Assembly (NCBI RefSeq): GCF_039831995.1
Contig: NZ_JBDOIO010000003.1
Location: 744,001 to 808,000 of the forward strand
Direction of reading: 5' to 3'
DNA: 64,000 nt
DNA from: Paenibacillus pabuli
Lineage (GTDB): Bacteria > Bacillota > Bacilli > Paenibacillales > Paenibacillaceae
Positions 17,258 through 24,437 of this stretch are shown piece by piece. A program made the translations under genes and the position numbers. The notes under the pieces are model-generated. The model was not told the origin of the DNA, ran no database searches, and saw nothing but the letters and a program-made list of their open reading frames with translations. Within the stretch, counting starts at the first letter, position 1; each line of letters opens with the position of its first letter.

Positions 17258-17398
17258 TGTGCGAATACGCATAAAACCGCTTTATGTTCCATAATAAATG
17301 AAAATGCTCACATTGTTATAGAATAACTGAAACGATGAAAGATTTAAATTTCAGCGGTTAGGTATTAAAGAAGCGTAATATTGTAATGAAACTTGCAG

Positions 17399-17520
17399 TT
17401 GAGGACAAGAACTTGTACCGATTGCCGTATTCGGACAAGAACATGTTCCTATTCCCGATTAGGTGTATATCTAATCTTAATTGCCTGTTAATCCATTAAG
17501 CTAACGGGCAGGGGAACGTT
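17399..17520 (+). repeat. Composite intergenic repeat, partial copy C with short hairpin
   Basis: GAGGACAAGAACTTGTACCG, GGACAAGAACATGTTCC, GATTAGGTGTATATCTAATC and at the end ATTAAGCTAACGGGCAG (17493-17520). This is the right half of the full element. Confidence 0.65.
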
Positions 17521-17617
17521 GTAGCTATGTGAATATCTGCCTACGATGCAACTGATAATTATAATATCACGATGATGGCATCAGATCCCTTGTTGAATTA
17601 AGGTAATTGCCCCCTGT

Positions 17618-17657
17618 TTGACACAAAGATATCACCGTGATATATTTAGTGGGCTAA
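17618..17657 (+). promoter_or_regulatory. MarR 2 promoter with two palindromes
   Basis: A near-consensus sigma-A promoter: TTGACA (17618-17623), 17-nt spacer, TATATT (17641-17646). The spacer and -10 contain the perfect palindrome ATATCACCGTGATAT (17629-17643); directly after the -10 is TTAGTGGGCTAA (17646-17657), which recurs twice downstream of the gene. A repressor bound to either site would block polymerase. Confidence 0.75.
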
Positions 17658-17691
17658 CTATTGCTGGTTGACTGGCTGAGGAGATGTATTA

Positions 17692-18117
17692 ATGACAGAT
17701 ACAGTGGACTGTGATATTCGTCAGTCGTTAGATAGAGTTTCTTCCCAAATGCGTCGAGATTATAGCGAATCACTGAGGGAACTTAACCTTTATGTAGGTC
17801 AAGATAATTTGCTTTCTCGTTTGTGGTTAGGCGATGGAGTAACACAAATGCAATTATGTGAACATTTAAAATGCGAACCGCCTACGGTAACAAACATGGT
17901 TAAGTCACTAGAGCATAATGGGTTTATATACCGTAAACGTGATGAACATGATGCAAGGGTTATGCGGATTTTTCTAACAGACAAAGGCAGAGAATTAGAG
18001 AAACCGGTTGAATCCAAATGGAGAGAGCAGCAAGAAAAATTACTGCAGTCAATTTCACCGGAAGATCGCTTATTATTAAGGCGGCTTTTGAAGCAAATGG
18101 AGAGTAACTTAGTCTAA
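17692..18117 (+). CDS. MarR-family transcriptional regulator 2
   Basis: A 141-residue MarR protein, close to the group of regulators of the SlyA/HucR type. The winged helix runs through VTQMQLCEHLKCEPPTVTNMVKSLEHNGFIYRKRDEHDARVMRIFLTDKG (about residues 50-100), including the DxR motif of the wing (DEHDARV). Ribosome binding site GAGGAG 8 nt upstream of the ATG. The palindrome TTAGYNNGCTAA occurs once in its own promoter and twice in the 185-nt gap before the LLM 2 gene, so it very likely represses itself and the following monooxygenase/nitroreductase genes; the inducer is unknown. Confidence 0.9.
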   Translation: MTDTVDCDIRQSLDRVSSQMRRDYSESLRELNLYVGQDNLLSRLWLGDGVTQMQLCEHLKCEPPTVTNMVKSLEHNGFIYRKRDEHDARVMRIFLTDKGRELEKPVESKWREQQEKLLQSISPEDRLLLRRLLKQMESNLV

Positions 18118-18137
18118 GTTTTCTCCTATGATCATAC

Positions 18138-18175
18138 TTAGTATGCTAACTAAACTCATTTATTTAGCAGGCTAA
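18138..18175. promoter_or_regulatory. Two candidate MarR 2 operators before LLM 2
   Basis: TTAGTATGCTAA (18138-18149) and TTAGCAGGCTAA (18164-18175) match TTAGTGGGCTAA in the MarR 2 promoter. All fit the palindrome TTAGYNNGCTAA. Centre-to-centre distance is 26 nt. Confidence 0.65.
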
Positions 18176-18301
18176 ATAATTTAAATCAATCCGAATAAAC
18201 AGTAATTATACTTAATCTGTTAACGATATAAGACTGCCTGTTTAAATAATTCATTAGATTTTTTGTTCATATGTCTATTAAAAATTAAGGAGAAAAGAAA
18301 C

Positions 18302-19636
18302 ATGAATAAAGGAAAAGAAATGCAACTAGCGCTACAAATGGTTTCGGGATACGGAGGTGAATTCAGTGCTTGGAGAATGCCCGGCACTGATCCAGCAGCT
18401 TACACGAATACGGATGCTTATGTGGAACGAGCTAAATTAGCCGAAAAAGGAAAATTCCATATGATCTTCATCGCGGATACTCCTGTATTAGACGTTAATT
18501 TAGGCCCTCAAACCCCTGGTTTCCCTATGGATCCTTTGTTAGCACTGATGGCTGTAGCCAGGGAAACGAAACATATTGGGCTTGTTGCTACGCTCTCATC
18601 TACATTTAATTATCCATATAATATAGCACGTCAATTCAAAGCACTGGATGTTATAAGTCATGGACGTGTAGGATGGAATGCGGTCACCACATCTAATCCA
18701 GCAGCTGCAGCGAATTTTGGTGCTCAGGTTGCCAGTCGGAAAGAACGATATAACATGGCTCATGAATCTATCCAAATTGTCCAAGCATTGTGGGGAAGTT
18801 GGGAACAAGACGCGTGGACGTTAGATGTAGAAGACGGACAATTTGCTGACATGGACAAAATTAAACCTATAAATCTTAAAGGGGAGTATTATGCATCGCG
18901 TGGTCCTTTGCCAATCCCCCCTTCTGAACAAGGTCAGCCCGTTATTTTTCAAGCAGGTGGAGGGAATGAAGGATTGGAATTGGCGGGGAGGTACGCGTCT
19001 GGTGTGTATGCAAATCCTTATGATATAGAATCTGCTCGAGAACACAGGCAAGCGCTTCGAGAAAGTGCTGTACGTTTTGGCCGTAATCCTGATGACATTA
19101 AGATGTATGCAGGTTTTATGTTTTCCATAGGTTCAACCGAAGAAGAAGCTTTAGAACGGCGAAGACAGCTTATGAGTTTTAATCCTCAGGAGATTCCGAG
19201 CAGGGTAAGCTACCTTGGTTCCATGGTTGGTTTACCACTTTCGGTGAATTCGATAGATATTGATCAACCTTTACCGGAAGACTTGTTGAAAAAAGCCTAT
19301 GCCAATCCAATGGATCCACGTTCTCAGATCGCTTTACAGCGGCTAAGACAAGGACTATCTATTCGAGATGTTCTTGCTCATGGGGTTATCAACTATCACC
19401 CGGTAGTTGCAGGTACCCCCGTACAAGTTGCTGACTTCTTAGAAGAATGGTTTTTGGCAGGCGCATGTGACGGCTTCTCGGTTGTTCCGGATATAGCCTA
19501 TGATGGAGTTGCTGATTTTGTGAACCTGGTTGTCCCAATTTTGCAAGAACGTGGTTTGTTCCACAGAGAATACGAAGGAAAAACACTGCGTGAAAATATG
19601 GGAGTTCCTTTTCAATACGGAAGATTGGAATACTAA
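18302..19636 (+). CDS. LLM-class flavin-dependent monooxygenase 2 (NtaA/SnaA/DszA type)
   Basis: A 444-residue monooxygenase of the two-component NtaA/SnaA/DszA/LadA group, which uses FMNH2 supplied by a separate reductase to oxidise substrates such as nitrilotriacetate, dibenzothiophene sulfone, alkanes or cyclic ketones. Typical blocks: AWRMPGTDPAAYTN near residue 25, HMIFIADTPVL, ARQFKALDVISHGRVGWNAVT (about 115-135), RGPLPIPPSEQGQPVIFQAG, and the C-terminal VADFLEEWFLAGACDGFSV and LVVPILQERGLFHREYEGKTLRENMG. Ribosome binding site AAGGAGAAAAG before the ATG at 18302. The next gene, 27 nt away, is a plausible partner reductase. Two MarR 2 palindromes precede it. Substrate cannot be read from sequence. 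Confidence 0.9.
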   Translation: MNKGKEMQLALQMVSGYGGEFSAWRMPGTDPAAYTNTDAYVERAKLAEKGKFHMIFIADTPVLDVNLGPQTPGFPMDPLLALMAVARETKHIGLVATLSSTFNYPYNIARQFKALDVISHGRVGWNAVTTSNPAAAANFGAQVASRKERYNMAHESIQIVQALWGSWEQDAWTLDVEDGQFADMDKIKPINLKGEYYASRGPLPIPPSEQGQPVIFQAGGGNEGLELAGRYASGVYANPYDIESAREHRQALRESAVRFGRNPDDIKMYAGFMFSIGSTEEEALERRRQLMSFNPQEIPSRVSYLGSMVGLPLSVNSIDIDQPLPEDLLKKAYANPMDPRSQIALQRLRQGLSIRDVLAHGVINYHPVVAGTPVQVADFLEEWFLAGACDGFSVVPDIAYDGVADFVNLVVPILQERGLFHREYEGKTLRENMGVPFQYGRLEY

Positions 19637-19662
19637 TATTTAATAATAGAGGAGAGGATTAA

Positions 19663-20403
19663 ATGAATAGTACCGTTGAATTGCTTCATAATCATACATC
19701 CATTCGTTCTTATACGAATCAACCACTGGAAGAGGAACAAGTGGGGGCAATCTTTAAGGCAGCTAATCAAACTTCGTCATTTAGCCTTCTACAGGCCGTT
19801 TCTATCATTAGAATTAAAGATCCAGATCTTCGAAAAAAAGTGATGCAGCTATCTGGCTATCAGCCTTATATTGAAGAAGCAGCAGAGTTTTGGATTTTTT
19901 GTGCAGATTTTAACCGGAATCATCAAATTGCCCCAAATGTTGACCTTGACTACATTGAATTTCTTTTAATCGGTTCATTCGATGCTGGGCTAATGGCTCA
20001 AAATGCGTTAACTGCAGCTGAATCAATGGGACTCGGTGGTGTATATATCGGTGGAGTAAGACTTAATATAGCAGAATTAACGGAGGTATTAAATTTACCA
20101 GAGTATGTAATTCCTTTAGTGGGACTATGTATAGGCCAGCCTAATGGAAAGAAACCTGGACTAAAACCACGTTTGCCTCAATCGATGGTCATGTTTAATA
20201 ATCAGTACCAGCCACTCGATGAAGAAAAATTAGCAGCTTATGATCAACAAATGCGTGAGTATTATCAAGATCGTCCTGTCAGCGCGCCTTTCACAGTGAA
20301 GAGAGTAAAGGGATGGAAAGATCATATCGAAGATCATCTTGAAAGAAGTAAACAACCCTTCATGCTTGAGTATTTAAATAAACAAGGCTTTGCAAAAAAA
20401 TAA
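19663..20403 (+). CDS. NADPH nitroreductase / FMN reductase (NfsA/Frp type)
   Basis: A 246-residue flavoprotein of the nitroreductase superfamily, NfsA/Frp/NfrA subgroup, which carries FMN and uses NADPH to reduce nitro-aromatics, quinones or free flavin. Signatures are HTSIRSYTNQPLEEEQV (N-terminal FMN phosphate site, SIRSY), the middle MGLGGVYIGGVR (GLG and GG typical of this subgroup), VGLCIGQPNGKKPGLKPRLPQ and the C-terminal arm (WKDHIEDHLERSKQPFMLEYLNKQGF), which closes over NADPH. It follows LLM 2 by 27 nt with GGAGAGG as ribosome binding site, so it probably shares its transcript and may provide FMNH2 to the monooxygenases of this locus. Confidence 0.9.
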   Translation: MNSTVELLHNHTSIRSYTNQPLEEEQVGAIFKAANQTSSFSLLQAVSIIRIKDPDLRKKVMQLSGYQPYIEEAAEFWIFCADFNRNHQIAPNVDLDYIEFLLIGSFDAGLMAQNALTAAESMGLGGVYIGGVRLNIAELTEVLNLPEYVIPLVGLCIGQPNGKKPGLKPRLPQSMVMFNNQYQPLDEEKLAAYDQQMREYYQDRPVSAPFTVKRVKGWKDHIEDHLERSKQPFMLEYLNKQGFAKK

Positions 20404-20433
20404 TTCATATATAGGTACAGGGAGGAAAGCTTC

Positions 20434-20542
20434 GAAAATTTTTATCATCGTGTCCTTCCCATTTTACAGAAACGTGGTTTTTAAAATTGATTATCATGCA
20501 GATACGTTAAGAGGAAATTTAGATTTAGCTTTTATACCGTAA
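20434..20542 (+). pseudogene. C-terminal scrap of an LLM monooxygenase
   Basis: ENFYHRVLPILQKRGF, a stop, then DYHADTLRGNLDLAFIP and a stop, in nearly one frame. This matches the C-terminus of NtaA-type LLM proteins (VVPILQERGLFHREYEGKTLRENMG in LLM 2). No upstream part remains. Evidence of an earlier, deleted LLM gene at this place. Confidence 0.65.
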
Positions 20543-20618
20543 CATTATGCAGAAAAAAATTAAGAGAACTAGCCAAGCAATTAAAGTAACTAAAGGCAGT
20601 TAAACTGGAGATGACAAT

Positions 20619-21623
20619 ATGAACTATTCAATACTTGATTATGTGCATATTTTTAAGGGAGAAAACCCGCAACAAGCCCTAGTAAATACAAAAGAAACAT
20701 TGGAATTAGCTGATTCTTTAGACTATAAGCGCTACTGGTTTACAGAGCATCACAACGCAACGACAATTTTTAGTATGGCACCAGATTTATTAATGATGCT
20801 CGCAGGTACATTAACGAAAAATATGAACATCGGGGCAGGAGGCATTATGTTGCCTAATTATAGCCCTTATAAAGTGGCGGAAAACTTTGCAATATTAGAA
20901 GCAGCGTTTCCGAATCGTGTGGATTTAGGCATGGGACGTGCATCTGGTACAGACCTTTTAGCAAAAATTGCACTCCAGATGACGAGGGAGAAAATGATTG
21001 AGGTAAATACAGCTGATCAGATTCAAGAGATCATCTATCATTTAACGAAATCCTTCCCAGTAGGACATCCATTACAAGAGCTAAAAATTCCTGGTGCACC
21101 GTATAAGCCAAATATGTTTATGCTAGGCTCATCCGATGGTGGCTTAAGCTTAGCGGCAAAATTTGGTTTAAAATTCGCTTTTGCAGGTCAATTAAACCCT
21201 CGTCAAGACGTTCAATTATTAAAGCAATATAAACATCGCTTTGAAGCGCAAGGTCATGAAGAAAAGCCATATAGCATTTTATCGAAATTTATTTTCGTGG
21301 CGGACACTGAGGAAGAGGCAAAGCTAGCGGCATTACCCGCTGAAATTAGCTGGATGAGAATGTATAAGGGTTCAAAAACAGAAGAACTGCAATTAATATC
21401 GGTGGAAGAAGCTGCTAACTATGAATTTACTCCACTTGAACTAGCCATCCGTGAACAAAATAAAGGGCGTTTTATTATTGGGAATCCCGAGCAAGTTAAA
21501 ACACAAATTCAAGAACTTGAACGTAGAGCACTCATCGACGAGATTATGGTCGCGGATTTTTATGCAGATCAGCGTACGCGATTAAAAGGATATACATTAT
21601 TCGCTGAATTGATGAAAGCATAA
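20619..21623 (+). CDS. LLM-class flavin-dependent oxidoreductase 3 (luciferase-like)
   Basis: A 334-residue single-domain luciferase-like oxidoreductase. RYWFTEHHNATTIFS (about 40-55), MNIGAGGIMLPNYSPYKVAENFAILEAAFPNRVDLGMGRASGTD (about 70-115) and the late GNPEQVKTQIQELER are the group signatures, shared with LLM 1 (11258), though the two differ clearly over most of their length. Ribosome binding site CTGGAGATGAC. The gene stands alone between an LLM scrap upstream and 330 nt of non-coding DNA downstream. FMN use is known for the family; the substrate is not known. Codon use is AT-rich like most of the island. Confidence 0.9.
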   Translation: MNYSILDYVHIFKGENPQQALVNTKETLELADSLDYKRYWFTEHHNATTIFSMAPDLLMMLAGTLTKNMNIGAGGIMLPNYSPYKVAENFAILEAAFPNRVDLGMGRASGTDLLAKIALQMTREKMIEVNTADQIQEIIYHLTKSFPVGHPLQELKIPGAPYKPNMFMLGSSDGGLSLAAKFGLKFAFAGQLNPRQDVQLLKQYKHRFEAQGHEEKPYSILSKFIFVADTEEEAKLAALPAEISWMRMYKGSKTEELQLISVEEAANYEFTPLELAIREQNKGRFIIGNPEQVKTQIQELERRALIDEIMVADFYADQRTRLKGYTLFAELMKA

Positions 21624-21956
21624 TAGCTCTAGACACACAATCCTTAATAAACGTGGCGGTCTTCGTACGCGTATGCTTGTATGAAGGTTTTTGAAAGTAG
21701 ACATACCTGAACGATTTGAGCCAAATTGGAAAAAATGTCGTAATGTTAAAATCTATCCGAGAATCTTACGGTGAATTTTTAACTATTAAAGAAACTATAC
21801 AATCATTTTATTGATTTTACAGGAGGAAGGCATGTTGTTTTCACTTCAGTGACAGGGCGATGTATAGAATGGCTATTTAGCAATACTACAGCTATGTCTG
21901 TTTTACTAAGGTGACAACATTCTCTTACTAATTCTAGTAAAAAAGAAGGTTTATCA
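21624..21956. other. Intergenic stretch with a stub of a lost gene
   Basis: About 330 nt. At 21821-21849 there is a strong AGGAGG site followed by ATG and only five more codons before TGA, as if the body of a gene had been lost. Short open frames before it show no family. The region also has to hold the leader of the next LLM gene. Confidence 0.4.
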
Positions 21957-23318
21957 ATGAATAATAGAAATATGAAAAACAAGAACATGATCCTGGGCGT
22001 GACCCTGGGGAACAACTTTGGTATGCACCCCGCCACATGGCGGATGCCGCACGTGGACCCTCGGTCCTACACGAACATCGATGCCACGGTGGAGCAGGCA
22101 CGGACAGCGGAACGAGGGGGACTGCAGTTTGTCTTTCTGCCTGACCGTCTCTTCATGAATGGAGACCTGTCCACAGCACCTTCCATGTTCAACATGGACC
22201 CGATCATTACACTCTCGGCGGTGGCACAGGCGACCGAACGAATTGGACTGATGGGCACGGCGTCCACCTCTTTTACCGAGCCATACCTGCTGGCCCGTCA
22301 GCTCAAGGTCCTCGACGTCATCAGCCGCGGCCGGGCCGGATGGAACGCCGTGCCGAGCTACGAACCCGACGCCTTCGCGAACTTCGGCAAGGTACTACCG
22401 CCCAGGGAGAACAAATACGAACGTCTCCACGAAACGATGCAGGTCGTCCAGGCGCTCTGGGGAAGCTGGGGGTATGAGGCGGGCCAGCCCGACCAAGCCG
22501 GCATGTATGCCGACCCGGCCCACATCCGCCCGGTCAACCTGCAAGGCAAGCACGTCGGAGCACGCGGACCCCTTCCTGTCCCGCCATCCGAGCAGGGCCA
22601 ACCGGTCATCATGATGCCCGCCAGCAGCGGATACGGCTTGCAAGCAGCCGGCATGTACGCCAACGTCGTCATCGGAATGCCATCCAGCATCGAGGAAGGC
22701 CGAGCCATACGTCACACTGTGCGACAGGCCGCAGCACAGGCCGGACGGGACCCCGAGGAAATCAAGTTCGTCGCATTCGTCGGTTACACCGTCGGCGACA
22801 CTGAACGCCAAGCCCTGAACGCACGTCGCGCGCTAGATGACCGGATAGATGTCCATGGGCAGCTGTCACGCCTGAGCGCCTATCTCGGTCTGCACGAGGA
22901 ACTCACACTGCCCGACGAGCCCCTTACCGCGGCGCAGCTCGCTTCCGTCCGCGCGTATCCAAACGACGCACGGTCTGTTCGCGCAGTCGAGCTGGCCAAA
23001 GCAGGATGGTCGCCACGTGACATACTCGCCCATGGTGTGTTCGATCCCAATCCCTACGTGGCCGGCACCGCCGAGCAAGTTGCCGACCATCTCCAGGAAT
23101 GGTTTGAAGCCGGGGCAGCGGACGGATTCGTGACGAACTTCGACGATTTCCACACCGGGATCGGTGACTTCGTCGATCACGTCGTCCCGATCCTGCGCGA
23201 ACGCGGCCTCTTCCACGACGGCTACGAGGGAAAGACCCTCCGTGATCACCTCGGACTGCCAACGCAGTACGGACTCGACACCCGCATCGCAACCGGATCG
23301 ACAGGAGGAACCCGTTGA
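21957..23318 (+). CDS. LLM-class flavin-dependent monooxygenase 4, GC-rich import (NtaA/DszA type)
   Basis: A 453-residue NtaA/DszA-type FMNH2-dependent monooxygenase, homologous to LLM 2: ATWRMPHVDPRSYTN, QFVFLPDRLFMNGD, ARQLKVLDVISRGRAGWNAVPS, GARGPLPVPPSEQGQPVIMMPA, VADHLQEWFEAGAADGFVTN, HVVPILRERGLFHDGYEGKTLRDHLG. After about ten AT-rich codons (NNRNMKNKN) the sequence becomes strongly GC-rich with third-position G/C almost everywhere, unlike all neighbours, pointing to transfer from a high-GC organism, probably an actinobacterium. Its stop overlaps a TTG start with AGGAGG, the 5' end of a donor gene cut off after 15 codons. The ATG has only a weak site (GAAGG) upstream; later in-frame ATGs at 21972 and 21987 are alternatives. 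Confidence 0.88.
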   Translation: MNNRNMKNKNMILGVTLGNNFGMHPATWRMPHVDPRSYTNIDATVEQARTAERGGLQFVFLPDRLFMNGDLSTAPSMFNMDPIITLSAVAQATERIGLMGTASTSFTEPYLLARQLKVLDVISRGRAGWNAVPSYEPDAFANFGKVLPPRENKYERLHETMQVVQALWGSWGYEAGQPDQAGMYADPAHIRPVNLQGKHVGARGPLPVPPSEQGQPVIMMPASSGYGLQAAGMYANVVIGMPSSIEEGRAIRHTVRQAAAQAGRDPEEIKFVAFVGYTVGDTERQALNARRALDDRIDVHGQLSRLSAYLGLHEELTLPDEPLTAAQLASVRAYPNDARSVRAVELAKAGWSPRDILAHGVFDPNPYVAGTAEQVADHLQEWFEAGAADGFVTNFDDFHTGIGDFVDHVVPILRERGLFHDGYEGKTLRDHLGLPTQYGLDTRIATGSTGGTR

Positions 23319-23361
23319 CAGACCAGAAGATCATCTGCAGTATGACGCTCATCGACGGGTA
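23316..23361 (+). pseudogene. Truncated 5' end of the donor operon's next gene
   Basis: TTG at 23316 overlaps the stop of LLM 4 (TTGA) and has AGGAGG 6 nt upstream; it reads MTDQKIICSMTLIDG and then stops. This looks like the start of a co-transcribed gene carried along with LLM 4 and cut at the junction. Too short to assign. Confidence 0.45.
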
Positions 23362-23407
23362 GTAGGTACTGAAAAACGCCTAGCGCGCCCCGCTGGTCGA
23401 TCCGTGC

Positions 23408-23719
23408 TTAGCGAAAATTGAGGCGAACATCCGCTACGCACGGGTTGATTTAGAAGGGCGATCCGCAGCAGATTTTATTATTGCGACGTTATTTTTTGGT
23501 TCGGCAGAGAAAGTAGCCGATCAAGTTCAGGAATGGTATGAAGCGGGTGCCATAGATATGTTGTTGGTACGACAAGAATATCCAACAGGTCTAAAAGATT
23601 TTGTTGACTTGGTGGTTCCTATTTTACAAGAAAAAGGTATTTTCCGTAAAGAATATGAATCATATACTTTGCGTGGTTATTTGGGACTCTATTTTCCAGA
23701 AAATAGATATTCAATATGA
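23408..23719 (+). pseudogene. C-terminal fragment of a resident LLM monooxygenase
   Basis: One frame of 103 codons, AT-rich, without start or ribosome binding site: LAKIEANIRYARVDLEGRSA, SAEKVADQVQEWYEAGAIDM, FVDLVVPILQEKGIFRKEYE and TLRGYLGLYFPENRY. This is the C-terminal quarter of an NtaA-type LLM protein and the native composition shows it is not part of the GC-rich import, which ends about 10-40 nt before it. The import therefore seems to have landed in or replaced most of a resident LLM gene. Confidence 0.75.
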
Positions 23720-23775
23720 ATTTGAAGAGCCGAAAATAGATTATACTTTGATTAAATAGAGGAGTGATGTAACCA

Positions 23776-23989
23776 ATGGGAATTGAGGACATTATCCTCA
23801 CTTGTATAAAAGAACACCCAGAAATAAGCGCAAAGAAGATTGTTTCATTTTTGGATTCAAGATTTATTAGTAACGGAAGAAACGAATTCACAAGCTTCTA
23901 TTTTAAAAAAATTAAGGACCCTGAAGAAAAAAGGGAACCTTCATAATAGAGGTGACCGCTGGTATTTTATGAATGGTAATATAGGATAA
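23776..23989 (+). pseudogene. Small winged-helix-like protein gene with an apparent frameshift
   Basis: From the ATG at 23776 (GAGGAG upstream) the frame reads MGIEDIILTCIKEHPEISAKK, IVSFLDSRFISNG and ends after about 57 codons. In the next frame, sequence continues as EETNSQASILKKLRTLKKKG and NLHNRGDRWYFMNGNIG before TAA at 23989. Together these look like a helix-turn-helix followed by a wing (RGDRWYF), a typical small DNA-binding protein of about 70 residues. A single-base change near 23870-23880 would restore it. The family is not identified. Confidence 0.4.
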
Positions 23990-24052
23990 TTGCCATTTTG
24001 AAGGAAGGTACAGCGAATTAGCTAAAGTGGAAATTACTAGAAGTATTTCTGA

Positions 24053-24262
24053 CGGTGTCGAAGGTCAAGAACATGGTCCCATTTAAGTCGCTAATTTAGC
24101 GGCTTTTTTATTTTATCGGTACAAGTTCTTGTCCCAAGCCAAGGACAAGAACTTGTACCGATTACTGTATTGGACACGAACATGTTCCTATTACCGATTA
24201 GCCGTTTATCTAATCTATGTTCTCCCTGTTTATTCATTAACCAACGGGCAGGATAGCGTAAA
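24053..24262 (+). repeat. Composite intergenic repeat, full copy D
   Basis: Nearly identical in content and order to copy A (10050-10260): GGTCAAGAACATGGTCCC; AGTCGC-TAATTT-AGCGGCTTTTTT; the same perfect 20-bp inverted repeat (24115-24134 and 24143-24162, 8-nt loop CAAGCCAA); GAACATGTTCC; GATTAGCCGTTTATCTAATC; and the short hairpin repeat CATTAACCAACGGGCAGGAT (24234-24262). It sits between the LLM 4 region and the GC-rich esterase. Confidence 0.75.
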
Positions 24263-24437
24263 TTAGATGACTTGAAGAGTGTTTTCTGGAATGGATAATG
24301 GACTTGCTGCCTCAACAGGGCATCTTATTCCTTTTATCGGTACTTGTAGTCATCTCACGTGCTGCCGGTGGGGCCGCCGGCGATGCAAAGTGAGTTGAGT
24401 TTGATCGGTGCGCGACCCCGTGCACGTTTGGGGCAGC
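24263..24437. other. Junction into GC-rich DNA
   Basis: AT-rich up to about 24350, then abruptly GC-rich (GCTGCCGGTGGGGCCGCCGG) before the end of the esterase gene. This marks the right-hand start of the second GC-rich segment. No gene. Confidence 0.45.

Larger units (their letters stand above)
17157..17691. other. Repeat-filled intergenic region before MarR 2
   Basis: About 535 nt without a gene. Holds two partial copies of the composite repeat (17173-17257 and 17399-17520), separated by 140 nt of AT-rich unique sequence, and the MarR 2 promoter. Confidence 0.6.

Noticed and set aside
22358..23249. Several 115-140 codon frames opposite the GC-rich LLM gene
   Set aside because: Antisense shadows produced by high third-position GC; the sense frame has full family homology.
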